A stretch of 64,000 nucleotides of DNA, taken from the NCBI GenBank assembly GCA_019359245.1, contig JAHHHR010000005.1, forward strand, positions 202,052-266,051, written 5' to 3'. The position numbers were made by a program, and so were the translations under genes. Shown in pieces: positions 45,001 to 52,221 of the stretch (positions within the stretch are counted from its first letter, which is position 1; each line of letters starts with the position of its first letter). The notes beneath the pieces are model-generated. The model saw only the letters and a list, made by a program, of their open reading frames with translations, ran no database searches and was not told the DNA's origin. The DNA is from Nostoc desertorum CM1-VF14. Lineage in GTDB: Bacteria; Cyanobacteriota; Cyanobacteriia; Cyanobacteriales; Nostocaceae.

Positions 45001-46365
45001 CTAGCAGATGTTGTGGCTCTCACGGAGAATAATGCCTGGGCTTGCATTCCATTGATAGCAGAAGGCAAAGTAATCGGGGCATTAGGATTAAGCTTTGCCA
45101 CTGAACAAGTATTTAATGAAGAAGACCAGGGATTTATGTTGACACTGGGACAGCAGTGTGGTCAAGCGATCGCCCGCGCTCAACTTTACGAAGCTGAAAA
45201 GACTGCCAGGGCGCAAGCCGAGACAGCCAACCGCATTAAAGATGAATTCCTCGCTGTTCTTTCCCATGAACTTAGAACTCCCCTGAATCCGATTTTAGGA
45301 TGGGCAAAGTTACTCAGAACCCGCAAGTTTGACGAAGCCACTAGAGTGCGGGCATTGGAAACAATAGAGCGCAATGCCAAGTTACAAACTCAACTTATTG
45401 GAGATTTACTTGATGTTTCGCGGATTTTACAAGGTAAAGTCAGGTTAAATCTCTATGCAGTGGATTTGAAAGTAGCGATCGCATCTGCGCTAGAAACGGT
45501 GCGTTTAGCAGCAGAAGCCAAGTCAATTGAAATTAAAACGGTGCTAAGTCCTGATATTGGCAAAGTTCTGGGTGATGGCGATCGCTTGCAACAAGTAATG
45601 TGGAATCTCCTCTCTAATGCCGTTAAATTTACACCCACAGAGGGATTTGTAGAAGTCCGCTTAGAACAAGTTGGGTTAGATGCTCAAATCCAGGTGATTG
45701 ATACAGGTAAGGGAATCATCCCGGAATTTTTGCCCTACGTCTTTGATTACTTTCGGCAAGCAGATGCTAAGACAACCAGAGTATTTGGCGGATTGGGATT
45801 GGGACTAGCAATTGTACGTCATCTAGTAGAACTTCACGGTGGTACAGTTCAGGCAGAGAGTCTAGGAGAAGGACAGGGGGCTACCTTTACAGTCAGACTA
45901 CCTTTGCTCAAAAATTCTGAGTTACGAGTTGAGAGTACTGAGGCTTCTCAACCAGAACTCAACACTGAAGACACATTACTTTCTGGAGTGCAAATCCTGC
46001 TTGTAGACGATCAAGCTGATGTGCGAGAGTTTTTTAGCTTTGCGCTAGAACAATATGGCGCAACTGTAACAGTAGCCGAATCAGCAAGTGAAGCGCTGGA
46101 AATACTAATGCAATCAAAGCCAGATATCCTGTTAAGCGATATTGGAATGCCCTTAATGGATGGCTATATGCTGCTGCGCGAGGTAAGAAAATTACCACCA
46201 GATCAAAACGGGCAAATTCCTGCGATCGCATTGACTGCTTATGCTGGAGAAATCAACTACAACCAAGCAATGGCAGCAGGATTTCAAAAACACCTACCTA
46301 AACCCGTCGATCCATCAGAATTAGCTAGTGCGATCGTTAATCTTATCGGGCAGAATCAATCTTGA
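42061..46365 (+). CDS. Membrane hybrid histidine kinase (DUF4118-PAS-GAF-HisKA-REC)
   Basis: A 1434-residue hybrid kinase. Order: N-terminal four-helix membrane module of the DUF4118/KdpD type (~28-120); PAS (~140-255); GAF (~270-435); two PAS domains (~450-700; YSHEELIQINFQDITHHDD); two GAF domains (~715-870 and ~895-1040); HisKA (AVLSHELRTPLNPILGW, His near 1068); HATPase_c (LLSNAVKFTP, GLGLGLAIVRHL); and a C-terminal receiver (Asp in LLSDIGMPLMDGY near 1360, KPVDPSEL). The first two GAF domains read similarly (VPQLADWCSVDI, VPTLADWCIVDV), suggesting internal duplication. An in-frame ATG at 42106 is an alternative start. No output regulator gene adjoins. Confidence 0.92.
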   Translation: MYSLCNKYWLFSDIFMPHIHYSRLLHYGNVVLIVALALVLMLMLDPWLSMSGSPFLLFFSAVIVSGWYGGLKSGLLATCLSALLSNYFFLPPAYELSFDLPNFVRIGLFTLQGLLSSILCEALKTAKSRADGNLQKLRVSEERFRLGLSSSDIVIFQQDRNLRYQWIHNPQGLDTAEEMLGKSDDDLFPALVAEQLRAIKLKVIETGVSTRKEVYLTICGEDRYYDLLIEPLRNADNSIQGITCAGVNITERKQAEERLRYIAQISSFLSTSLDYEETLEQIAKISVPQLADWCSVDILNEDNSIRRLPIAYADPSKAELARKLQQYVPDYKGASAITRVLQTGQSELISEVSDSLLVASTQNQQHLELVRQLGMKSVMIVPLITQGRVLGTISFVTAESNRRYDRTDLTLATDISHRAALAVENARLYGDIHQTLVHYAESLSLLDALLEVAPVAVCFLDRELRYIRINQVFADINGLTIEEHLGRKFGEVLPAMAVEFELHLQRVLNTGEPLLNVEISGKTREQPERYGHWLGNYYPVNNAMGETVGIGIILADVTAAKQTEVALRESEERFRAMFNQAAVGITLVALDGQFIQVNPALCEITGYSHEELIQINFQDITHHDDVEIDWENARQVLAKEISGYSLEKRYIRKDGSILWVNLTSSAVWDANGLPKYALGIVEDISDRKRVETTQQFLVEASTLLAASLDYEITLESVANLAVPTLADWCIVDVFQEDWSSKQIAIAIADPTKLNILDEIRRRYRPKARAKQLLQQLKLGISAFYSELSDSNLVQMAQDEEHLQLLRSLGICSLMVIPVRSRGQLFGAISFFTAESGRHYKQTDLALAEDIARRAATAIDNARLYQETQQAKQAAERSVNRTVLLQRITAALSEALTPQQVADVVVNQGIAALQATAGSVVLVTEGGTTLKVVQAIGYPQSLINAWASFPITAPNQIAETVRTKQPIFVENLAAMIAKYPNLADVVALTENNAWACIPLIAEGKVIGALGLSFATEQVFNEEDQGFMLTLGQQCGQAIARAQLYEAEKTARAQAETANRIKDEFLAVLSHELRTPLNPILGWAKLLRTRKFDEATRVRALETIERNAKLQTQLIGDLLDVSRILQGKVRLNLYAVDLKVAIASALETVRLAAEAKSIEIKTVLSPDIGKVLGDGDRLQQVMWNLLSNAVKFTPTEGFVEVRLEQVGLDAQIQVIDTGKGIIPEFLPYVFDYFRQADAKTTRVFGGLGLGLAIVRHLVELHGGTVQAESLGEGQGATFTVRLPLLKNSELRVESTEASQPELNTEDTLLSGVQILLVDDQADVREFFSFALEQYGATVTVAESASEALEILMQSKPDILLSDIGMPLMDGYMLLREVRKLPPDQNGQIPAIALTAYAGEINYNQAMAAGFQKHLPKPVDPSELASAIVNLIGQNQS

Positions 46366-46589
46366 AGCAGACAGGAGGAATTGTTCAAAGAAGAGGAAAA
46401 GGGGCAGGGGAGAAAGATAGATACTGAAATTCTCCTGCAAGAAGGGTTTCAAAGCAAGTAAATTTATTTACGCCCAAAAGCAAAAAGATTTATTTCTAGC
46501 AAAAAGTGCCACGAGAAATAATGTGTCAAAAGTTTCAGAGCAAATAAATTTATTTATGGGGTTTTCCTCCTGCCCCCCTGCCTCTTCAG

Positions 46590-47198
46590 TCAACCAATGG
46601 GGCGATTACCAGGATTGACTGCATGAATATATTCACTACCCGATTGCGGTCTTCCTCGTTTATAACAAGCTTCTTCTGGTTTACCCCATCCTAGCTGCAA
46701 AATCATTTCCAAAAAGCTAGAATTTTCCCACTTGCACAAACTTGCCCATTCTGTTATTTGAACAATTCTCTCTACATCAGATGTGACAATTTGTTGGTAC
46801 TGTTTATTATTATTGAAACTCAAGTATAAATCCATCCCTATCGAGACTTCATACCAAAATTCTACAATAGAATTTTTAGCACTTTTTAATATTTCTAAGT
46901 CACTAGCGAGGGCTATTAACTCGCTGTCTACTTCGGGATAGTTCAAGTTTTTACCTTTGACTGTTACCTCCCGCCAGACAATACCTGAAACTTGATTTTC
47001 TCTCTGATAATTATGAATTGCGGTTTTGAAATCTTGATAGGCAGTGAACTGTTGCAGCCCATCAGTTATGAGAAACTGGTCAATTACAGGATTGCCAGAT
47101 ACTGGTATTTCTAATTTGAGGCGTTTCCCCTTAAGGCAGGCTTGGCGTTCATCTGCCAAAATTTTAATTAGATCCTGGGCAGTGTAAACCTTTGACAT
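46590..47198 (-). CDS. Conserved hypothetical protein (cyanobacterial)
   Basis: A 202-residue soluble protein that I do not recognise by function. It begins MSKVYTAQDLIKILADERQACLKGKRL and has no signal peptide or membrane segment. The C-terminal quarter is conserved-looking (EMILQLGWGKPEEACYKRGRPQSGSEY). Its N-terminal pattern resembles cyanobacterial proteins of unknown function. GTCATTA heptamers lie just upstream (47213-47242). The 224-base gap to the hybrid kinase contains only AT-rich and CCTGCCCC-type repeat DNA. Confidence 0.65.
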   Translation of the reverse strand: MSKVYTAQDLIKILADERQACLKGKRLKLEIPVSGNPVIDQFLITDGLQQFTAYQDFKTAIHNYQRENQVSGIVWREVTVKGKNLNYPEVDSELIALASDLEILKSAKNSIVEFWYEVSIGMDLYLSFNNNKQYQQIVTSDVERIVQITEWASLCKWENSSFLEMILQLGWGKPEEACYKRGRPQSGSEYIHAVNPGNRPIG

Positions 47199-47343
47199 CA
47201 GAATACGCTCTAGTTAGTCATTGGTCATTAGTCATTAGTCATTTTTTACAGACTATAGACTATGAATTAACTTTTTAATCTGTTAAGACAGATATTTAAA
47301 TATTATGCTTTGGTATCGGCAGAAATATAGTAACAGATAGCAC

Positions 47344-47375
47344 GAAAAATTAGGGTAGACCAATTTGGCCTACCC
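47344..47375 (-). terminator. Rho-independent-type terminator after the thioredoxin-like gene
   Basis: GGGTAGACC (47353-47361), loop AATTT, GGCCTACCC (47367-47375) form a 9-bp stem with one mismatch. On the minus strand it is followed by TAATTTTTC, a T-run. It lies six bases after the stop of the gene at 47382-47972. Confidence 0.7.
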
Positions 47376-47381
47376 CATAAC

Positions 47382-47972
47382 TTACTTAGCTAACTCACTA
47401 CTGAACTCATTGAAAGCTCGCCGCTTTAGCTGTGCTGTTTCCGTGCGCTGGGACAAATCAAAGATTTTGCGAAATTGATCGTCTATGTCTTCAAAAGGTA
47501 CTTGACCTTTTTTATTCAAAACTACCTCACCTGATTTATTAAACACCACGACTTGAGGAACACCCCCAGAATAGTAATATCCTGGTTCTGTAGGTTCGTA
47601 GGTCTGTTTGAGGGGGATAGCATCTACATTAATAGGCATAATTTCTGCTACCCGACCATAGAATTCCTGCACCCGTGAAATGGAAATGGCATATCTTTTA
47701 GAATCGCTGCTGTCATCTAAATAAAAGGCCAAAAATATGGGTTTATGTTCTGCTAAAGCCTGTGCCAGCGTCTGTCTGGGAGGAACCAATGAACCATTGC
47801 CAGCATAAACAACAAAAATGTTGCCATCATATAAATCATTATCGAGACCAGCATATGCAGGTTGCATACTTATAATGAAAAGACTTATAACCAACAACAG
47901 GCATTTGGACAACCACCTTTGCCAGCCAGTAATTTGTTTATGTAAAAAAAGAAACTTTGTGCTATTCATCAA
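47382..47972 (-). CDS. Thioredoxin-fold lumenal/periplasmic protein lacking CxxC
   Basis: A 196-residue protein with a signal peptide (hydrophobic segment ~20-38, cleavage near AYAG). The mature part has a thioredoxin-like pattern: PIFLAFYLDDSSDSKRYAISISR takes the active-site position, and GGVPQVVVFNKSGEVV is the cis-Pro strand. The usual CxxC is replaced by Asp/Ser residues, so it is unlikely to be a disulfide reductase. Close cyanobacterial relatives are, as I recall, annotated as thylakoid factors for photosystem I accumulation; I treat that as possible, not shown. Confidence 0.6.
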   Translation of the reverse strand: MMNSTKFLFLHKQITGWQRWLSKCLLLVISLFIISMQPAYAGLDNDLYDGNIFVVYAGNGSLVPPRQTLAQALAEHKPIFLAFYLDDSSDSKRYAISISRVQEFYGRVAEIMPINVDAIPLKQTYEPTEPGYYYSGGVPQVVVFNKSGEVVLNKKGQVPFEDIDDQFRKIFDLSQRTETAQLKRRAFNEFSSELAK

Positions 47973-48112
47973 AAGGAACCTTGCAAGCTACTACTTGTCG
48001 TGAGTTTGTGCTGAATTCGGCAAACTGGGCTGGATATGTAATTACACCCGCGCACTATTTTTTAAGATAACGCCTACTGAGATTATCTCTCGGAAGGGGG
48101 GAGTTGGGAGTG

Positions 48113-48228
48113 GGGAGGCAGGGGACAAGGGGACAAGGGGACAAGGGGACAAGGGGACAAGGGGACAAGGGGGTAAGGGGACAAGGGGACATGGGGACAT
48201 GGGGGCAAGGGGACATGGGGACAAGGGG
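48113..48228 (+). repeat. GGGGACAA octamer array, left of the four-helix-bundle gene
   Basis: About a dozen octamers (GGGGACAA, with GGGGACAT and GGGGGCAA variants) run from ~48121 up to the start codon of the next gene. A matching array in the opposite orientation (TTGTCCCC) follows that gene at 48623-48660. Confidence 0.9.
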
Positions 48229-48615
48229 ATGGGAAAAGAATCTATCAAGAGTCATGAAGATTTAGAGGTTTATCAACTGGCGTTCTCCGCAGCAATGAAA
48301 ATCTTTGAAATCTCGAAAAAATTTCCTGTTGAGGAGCGATATTCCTTAACTGACCAAATTCGCAGATCATCTCGCTCCGTGTGTGCTAATTTAGCTGAGG
48401 CTTGGCGTAAGCGAAGATATAAGGCAGCCTTTGTGGCTAAACTGAATGATTGTGAAGCAGAGGCGGCAGAAACTCAAGTCTGGCTAAAGTTTGCTGTTAA
48501 ATGTAATTATTTAGATTTAGAACAAGGCCGAGAATTGTATGGACTTTATAACCGAGTCCTTGGAGGATTGGTGAGCATGATTAATAACCCTTCTGTTTGG
48601 GTAATTCGGCAATAA
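48229..48615 (+). CDS. Four-helix-bundle protein (23S rRNA IVS-type family)
   Basis: A 128-residue all-helical protein of the four-helix-bundle family first seen inside 23S rRNA intervening sequences: SHEDLEVYQLAFSAAMKIFE, then RYSLTDQIRRSSRSVCANLAEAWRKRRY and a C-terminal helix. The function is unknown; homologues are spread widely in repeat-rich genomes. I start at the ATG at 48229; an upstream in-frame ATG lies within the octamer repeats. There is no rRNA here. The gene is flanked on both sides by inverted GGGGACAA octamer arrays. Confidence 0.82.
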   Translation: MGKESIKSHEDLEVYQLAFSAAMKIFEISKKFPVEERYSLTDQIRRSSRSVCANLAEAWRKRRYKAAFVAKLNDCEAEAAETQVWLKFAVKCNYLDLEQGRELYGLYNRVLGGLVSMINNPSVWVIRQ

Positions 48616-48622
48616 AGCATAG

Positions 48623-48660
48623 TTCCCTTGTCCCCTTGTCCCCTTGCCCCCCTGCCCCTC
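48623..48660 (-). repeat. Inverted octamer array right of the four-helix-bundle gene
   Basis: TTGTCCCC repeats followed by TGCCCCCC variants, the reverse complement of the array at 48113-48228. Confidence 0.85.
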
Positions 48661-48779
48661 ATTTCCTGCAACTTGATTTTGAGGCTGGCTTTTTAAGTCA
48701 GGATTCGCTAAACTCACGCATATTAAATTTGCAATTAAATACTTTCAATTAGCAACTGCCAGAAGACTAGGGTATAGAT

Positions 48780-50117
48780 GTGGGAAACAAAATACAATTC
48801 ATAGATAGGCTGCGATTAGGTTTCGCAGTGTCAGTGGCAAAAAGTGTGACGTTTATAGTGCGATCGCTCCGTCTGGGTGCTGCTAGTGTATTACCAGGCT
48901 CGATTGCTCGTCGCATTGAACCCCGAATTTTACAATTACTGAGTCAGCAAGTTAAAAACGGGGTGATTTTAATTGCTGGTACAAACGGCAAAACCACTAC
49001 AGCGCTGCTTTTATGCACAATACTAGAACGCAAGGGTTTTCGCGTCACTCATAATTCTACAGGTGCAAATCTGGAAAATGGCTTGATGACGGCGCTGTTA
49101 GAAAGCACCAACTTACTAGGTGCGTTAAATACTGATTACGCCATTTTAGAAGTGGATGAAAATATTGTACCAAGAGTATTAGCACCACTCCAGCCACAAA
49201 TAATTCTCTGTTTAAACTTGTTCCGCGACCAACTCGATAGGTACGGCGAAGTAGATACAATTAGTAAGCGTTGGACAAAAGTTATTTCTACGCTACCAGC
49301 AGAAACAGTGGTAATTCCCAATGCTGATGACCCAACTTTATCTAACCTCGGTCAGCAGTTACCACAACGGGTGTTATTCTTCGGCTTGAATGAACCAGAA
49401 CATTATTTAGAAGCAATTCCTCACGCCGTTGATTCTATTTATTGTCCCAAATGTGGACATTCCCTAGATTACAAAGGTGTTTATTTGTCTCATTTGGGAG
49501 ATTTTACTTGTCCCCAGTGTGGTTTTAGTAAAAGTAAACCGACTTTAGAAAGTAGTGAATGGTCGCAAATTCTAGTTGGCTTATACAACAAATATAATAC
49601 TTTAGCTGCTGCTACTGCCGCTATTGAGTTAGGAGTAGATGAAGCAACAATTAGAGATACTATTAATACTTTCCAAGCTGCTTTTGGTCGTGCAGAAGAT
49701 TTAGTAATTAACGGTAAACGCGTACGGATATTGTTATCAAAAAACCCTGTAGGAACGAATGAAACCATTCGCGTAGTTACTCAAAGCACAGATAAAACCA
49801 CACTGCTAGTATTGAACGATCGCACGCCCGATGGCACTGATGTATCCTGGATTTGGGATGTGGATACTGAAAAATTAGTCGAACGTGGCGGGACTTTAGT
49901 AGTAAGTGGCGATCGCGTCTACGATATGGCGCTACGTCTACGTTACAGCCAAAAGTCCCCTGAGAGTAACTTAAATTTGATTGTGGAAGAAGATTTGCGA
50001 CAAGCGATCGCTACTGCATTAGAGCATACACCAGAGAATGAAACTTTGCATATTCTACCCACCTACTCAGCGATGCTAGAAGTGCGAGAAGTTCTAACTG
50101 GTCGTAAAATTCTTTAA
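48780..50117 (+). CDS. murT: Lipid II isoglutaminyl synthase subunit MurT
   Basis: A 445-residue Mur-ligase-like protein. ATP-binding loop AGTNGKTTTA (~residues 66-75), LEVDENIVPRVL and NLFRDQLDRYGEVDT follow the MurT pattern. An internal zinc ribbon (CPKCGHSLDY through CPQCGF) interrupts the central domain, and DUF1727 forms the C-terminus (LSKNPVGTNETIRVV, LNDRTPDGTDVSWIWDVD). With GatD it amidates the D-Glu of lipid II to D-isoglutamine. It starts with GTG at 48780; the ATG two bases earlier is out of frame. gatD follows on the same strand. Confidence 0.9.
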   Translation: MGNKIQFIDRLRLGFAVSVAKSVTFIVRSLRLGAASVLPGSIARRIEPRILQLLSQQVKNGVILIAGTNGKTTTALLLCTILERKGFRVTHNSTGANLENGLMTALLESTNLLGALNTDYAILEVDENIVPRVLAPLQPQIILCLNLFRDQLDRYGEVDTISKRWTKVISTLPAETVVIPNADDPTLSNLGQQLPQRVLFFGLNEPEHYLEAIPHAVDSIYCPKCGHSLDYKGVYLSHLGDFTCPQCGFSKSKPTLESSEWSQILVGLYNKYNTLAAATAAIELGVDEATIRDTINTFQAAFGRAEDLVINGKRVRILLSKNPVGTNETIRVVTQSTDKTTLLVLNDRTPDGTDVSWIWDVDTEKLVERGGTLVVSGDRVYDMALRLRYSQKSPESNLNLIVEEDLRQAIATALEHTPENETLHILPTYSAMLEVREVLTGRKIL

Positions 50118-50166
50118 ATTTGTCATTAGTCATTGGTCATTTGTGATCGTCCCATTCCCAAAATTT

Positions 50167-50985
50167 ATGAGTTCTCAAAATTTGGAATTAACAATTGGTT
50201 GGTTATACCCGACGCTAATGAGTACTTATGGCGATCGCGGTAATGTAATTACTATAGAACGTCGCGCCGAGTGGCGGGGATACGATGTTAAAGTATTACC
50301 CCTCGATCAAAATGCCACAGCCGCAGATATTAAAACTGTAGATGTAATCGTTGGTGGTGGCGCACAAGATCGTCAGCAAGAAATTGTCATGCGTGATTTG
50401 CAAGGCGCAAAAGCTGATGCAATGCGCGAAAAAATCGAAAATGGAACACCGGGAGTCTTTACTTGTGGTTCCCCCCAATTACTCGGACATTATTATGAAC
50501 CAGGCTTAGGGCAACGGATTGATGGTTTAGGAATACTCGATTTAGTTTCCGTCCATCCTGGTGAAAATACTAAGCGCTGTATTGGTAACTTGGTAATTGA
50601 AGTGACAGCTTCACGTCTGGCGCGAGATTTAAAAGAGATGACGGGTAGCACACCATATTTGGTAGGCTTTGAAAATCACGGCGGACGCACCAAACTGGGG
50701 AAAGTGGAAGCATTGGGGCGCGTGGTGTACGGTTTGGGAAATAATGGTGAAGATGGAACAGAAGGAGCATTTTATCAAAATGCGATCGCTACTTATTCCC
50801 ACGGTCCTTTATTACCGAAAAATCCCTTTGTCGCCGATTGGTTAATTCAAACAGCGCTGCGGCTAAAGTATCAGCAGGAAATTACCTTAAAACCTTTTGA
50901 CGATAGCCTCGCTGCACAAGCAAGAGAAGCGATGTTTAAGCGATTGAAAGTTAGTTTACCAGGTGCTGCGGCAGCGAAAGTTTAA
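50167..50985 (+). CDS. gatD: Lipid II isoglutaminyl synthase glutaminase subunit GatD
   Basis: A 272-residue class I glutamine amidotransferase of the CobB/CobQ-like type. From the ATG at 50167: LTIGWLYPTLMSTYGDRGNVI at the N-terminus, the nucleophile Cys100 in VFTCGSPQLLGHYY, and the probable catalytic His212 in YSHGPLLPKNP. The nucleophile elbow reads CGSPQ where many relatives have CGGYQ. It provides ammonia to MurT. GTG at 50143 is in frame but adds eight residues from repeat-like DNA. Confidence 0.88.
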   Translation: MSSQNLELTIGWLYPTLMSTYGDRGNVITIERRAEWRGYDVKVLPLDQNATAADIKTVDVIVGGGAQDRQQEIVMRDLQGAKADAMREKIENGTPGVFTCGSPQLLGHYYEPGLGQRIDGLGILDLVSVHPGENTKRCIGNLVIEVTASRLARDLKEMTGSTPYLVGFENHGGRTKLGKVEALGRVVYGLGNNGEDGTEGAFYQNAIATYSHGPLLPKNPFVADWLIQTALRLKYQQEITLKPFDDSLAAQAREAMFKRLKVSLPGAAAAKV

Positions 50986-51004
50986 CCTCAGTTCGCTGAT
51001 TAAG

Positions 51005-51027
51005 CCTCTCTCCGTGTCGGGGAGAGG
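51005..51027 (+). terminator. Stem-loop after gatD
   Basis: CCTCTCTCC pairs with GGGGAGAGG around a short loop, 20 bases after the gatD stop. The following bases (TTTGGAGAGGGG) are not a clean U-tract. It also resembles dispersed CTCTCCC repeats, so the call is tentative. Confidence 0.35.
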
Positions 51028-51066
51028 TTTGGAGAGGGGTCAAATTTGACATAAAGAGGGCAAAGT

Positions 51067-51690
51067 ATGACTCAAGCCTTAGCCAAACAAGTAACATTTG
51101 ATGAATTTATCGCCTGGTATCCCGAATCTTCAGACAGGCATTATGAACTGCATGATGGGGTAATTGTTGAAATGCCTAAGCCAACAGGGAAGCACTCAGA
51201 GATAGCCGGGTTTATCAATGGTTCTTTGTTTATTGAAATCACCCGTTTGTCCATCCCTTCCTTTATCCCTAAAGAATGCGTCATCAAGTCACTTAACACT
51301 GATTCAGGTTATGAACCAGATGTCATCGTTGTTGATAGACAAGCTCTCAACAACGAACCACGCTGGAAAAAAGAATCTATCATCACGCGGGGTAGTTCTG
51401 TCAAGTTGGTTGTAGAAGTTGTTTCAACTAACTGGAGTGATGATTATGCTTTGAAGCTAGAAGATTACGAGTCTTTGGGAATTCCTGAATATTGGATTGT
51501 AGACTATCTAGGTTTAGGTGGTAGGCGGTTTATTGGCAATCCTAAACAACCAACTATCTCGATTTACCAATTAATTGAAGGTGAGTATCAAGTTAGGCAA
51601 TTTAGAGGAAATGACCGCATTCAATCGCCAGCGTTCCCAGAGTTGAATTTAACTGTTGAACAGATTTTTCGGGCTGGAGAAGTCGCGTAA
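51067..51690 (+). CDS. Uma2-family (DUF820) predicted endonuclease
   Basis: A 207-residue Uma2/DUF820 protein with a PD-(D/E)xK-like core: RHYELHDGVIVEMPKPTGKHSEIAG at the N-terminus, EPDVIVVDRQAL, KLVVEVVSTNWSDDYALKLEDYESLGIPEYWIVDYLG in the centre. These genes are very numerous in filamentous cyanobacteria. Their biological role is not settled; nuclease activity is inferred from the fold. The gene stands alone. Confidence 0.9.
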   Translation: MTQALAKQVTFDEFIAWYPESSDRHYELHDGVIVEMPKPTGKHSEIAGFINGSLFIEITRLSIPSFIPKECVIKSLNTDSGYEPDVIVVDRQALNNEPRWKKESIITRGSSVKLVVEVVSTNWSDDYALKLEDYESLGIPEYWIVDYLGLGGRRFIGNPKQPTISIYQLIEGEYQVRQFRGNDRIQSPAFPELNLTVEQIFRAGEVA

Positions 51691-51730
51691 TTTAGGTGGC
51701 TAATGTTTAAATTTTTATCTGACCCATCAA

Positions 51731-51877
51731 AGACTCATCCGCGAGTATCAAAGACTCGTCCACGAGTATCAAAGACTCGTCCGCGAGTATCGAAGACTCA
51801 TTCACGAGTATCAAAGACTTATTAACGGAGTTCCGGGCCTCATTAATGAGTATCAAAGACTCGTTGACAAGCCAATC
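51731..51877. repeat. 21-bp tandem repeat array (7 units)
   Basis: Seven 21-bp units, best matches AGACTCGTCCGCGAGTATCA plus A; units 5-7 are more diverged. The core ACTCG-TCCG-CGAGT is a hairpin-forming palindrome that recurs every unit. It shares the 21-bp period, but not the sequence, of the array at 6227-6363. It lies in the 531-base gap between the Uma2 gene and the TIR-ROCO gene. Confidence 0.9.
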
Positions 51878-52033
51878 TGAACCATTAGTAATGATAAATT
51901 CTTTTTAGATTCAGTAAAAATTATTAGGACTCGTGTAGTACTACACAGAATAGTAAATTGCTTTGATATCTTGTAGCATTCTTAATTAACACCCACCTCT
52001 GCCTGAAACTCGAATTTCCTTTCTCATAGCCAA

Positions 52034-52126
52034 AGTCCACTCAATGTGGACTAGAACCCAAGTCTGGAAAGAATTTAGCCCTCTTAAGAGGACTTTCGCT
52101 ACAGCCAGAGGTTTCTAACCTGTGGC
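52034..52126. repeat. Three consecutive hairpins upstream of the TIR-ROCO gene
   Basis: Hairpin 1: AGTCCAC-TCAAT-GTGGACT (52034-52052). Hairpin 2: the palindrome CCTCTTAAGAGG (52080-52091). Hairpin 3: GCCAGAGGTT-TCT-AACCTGTGGC (52104-52126, one mismatch). Such hairpin clusters recur in Nostoc intergenic DNA. This one ends 96 bases before the next gene and could be part of its leader. Confidence 0.5.
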
Positions 52127-52221
52127 GGTTGTTGGGATTAGTGCAAAAGATTAATAGTTGCGAAATTGTCCAGCGAATCAGGGGCATTACATATAACTTT
52201 CATTAACAGGTGAACCTCAGC

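Noticed and set aside
48042..48255. Pro-rich minus-strand open frames over the octamer array
   Set aside because: Purely the translation of GGGGACAA repeats.
51731..51877. CRISPR array
   Set aside because: Contiguous 21-bp units with no spacers.
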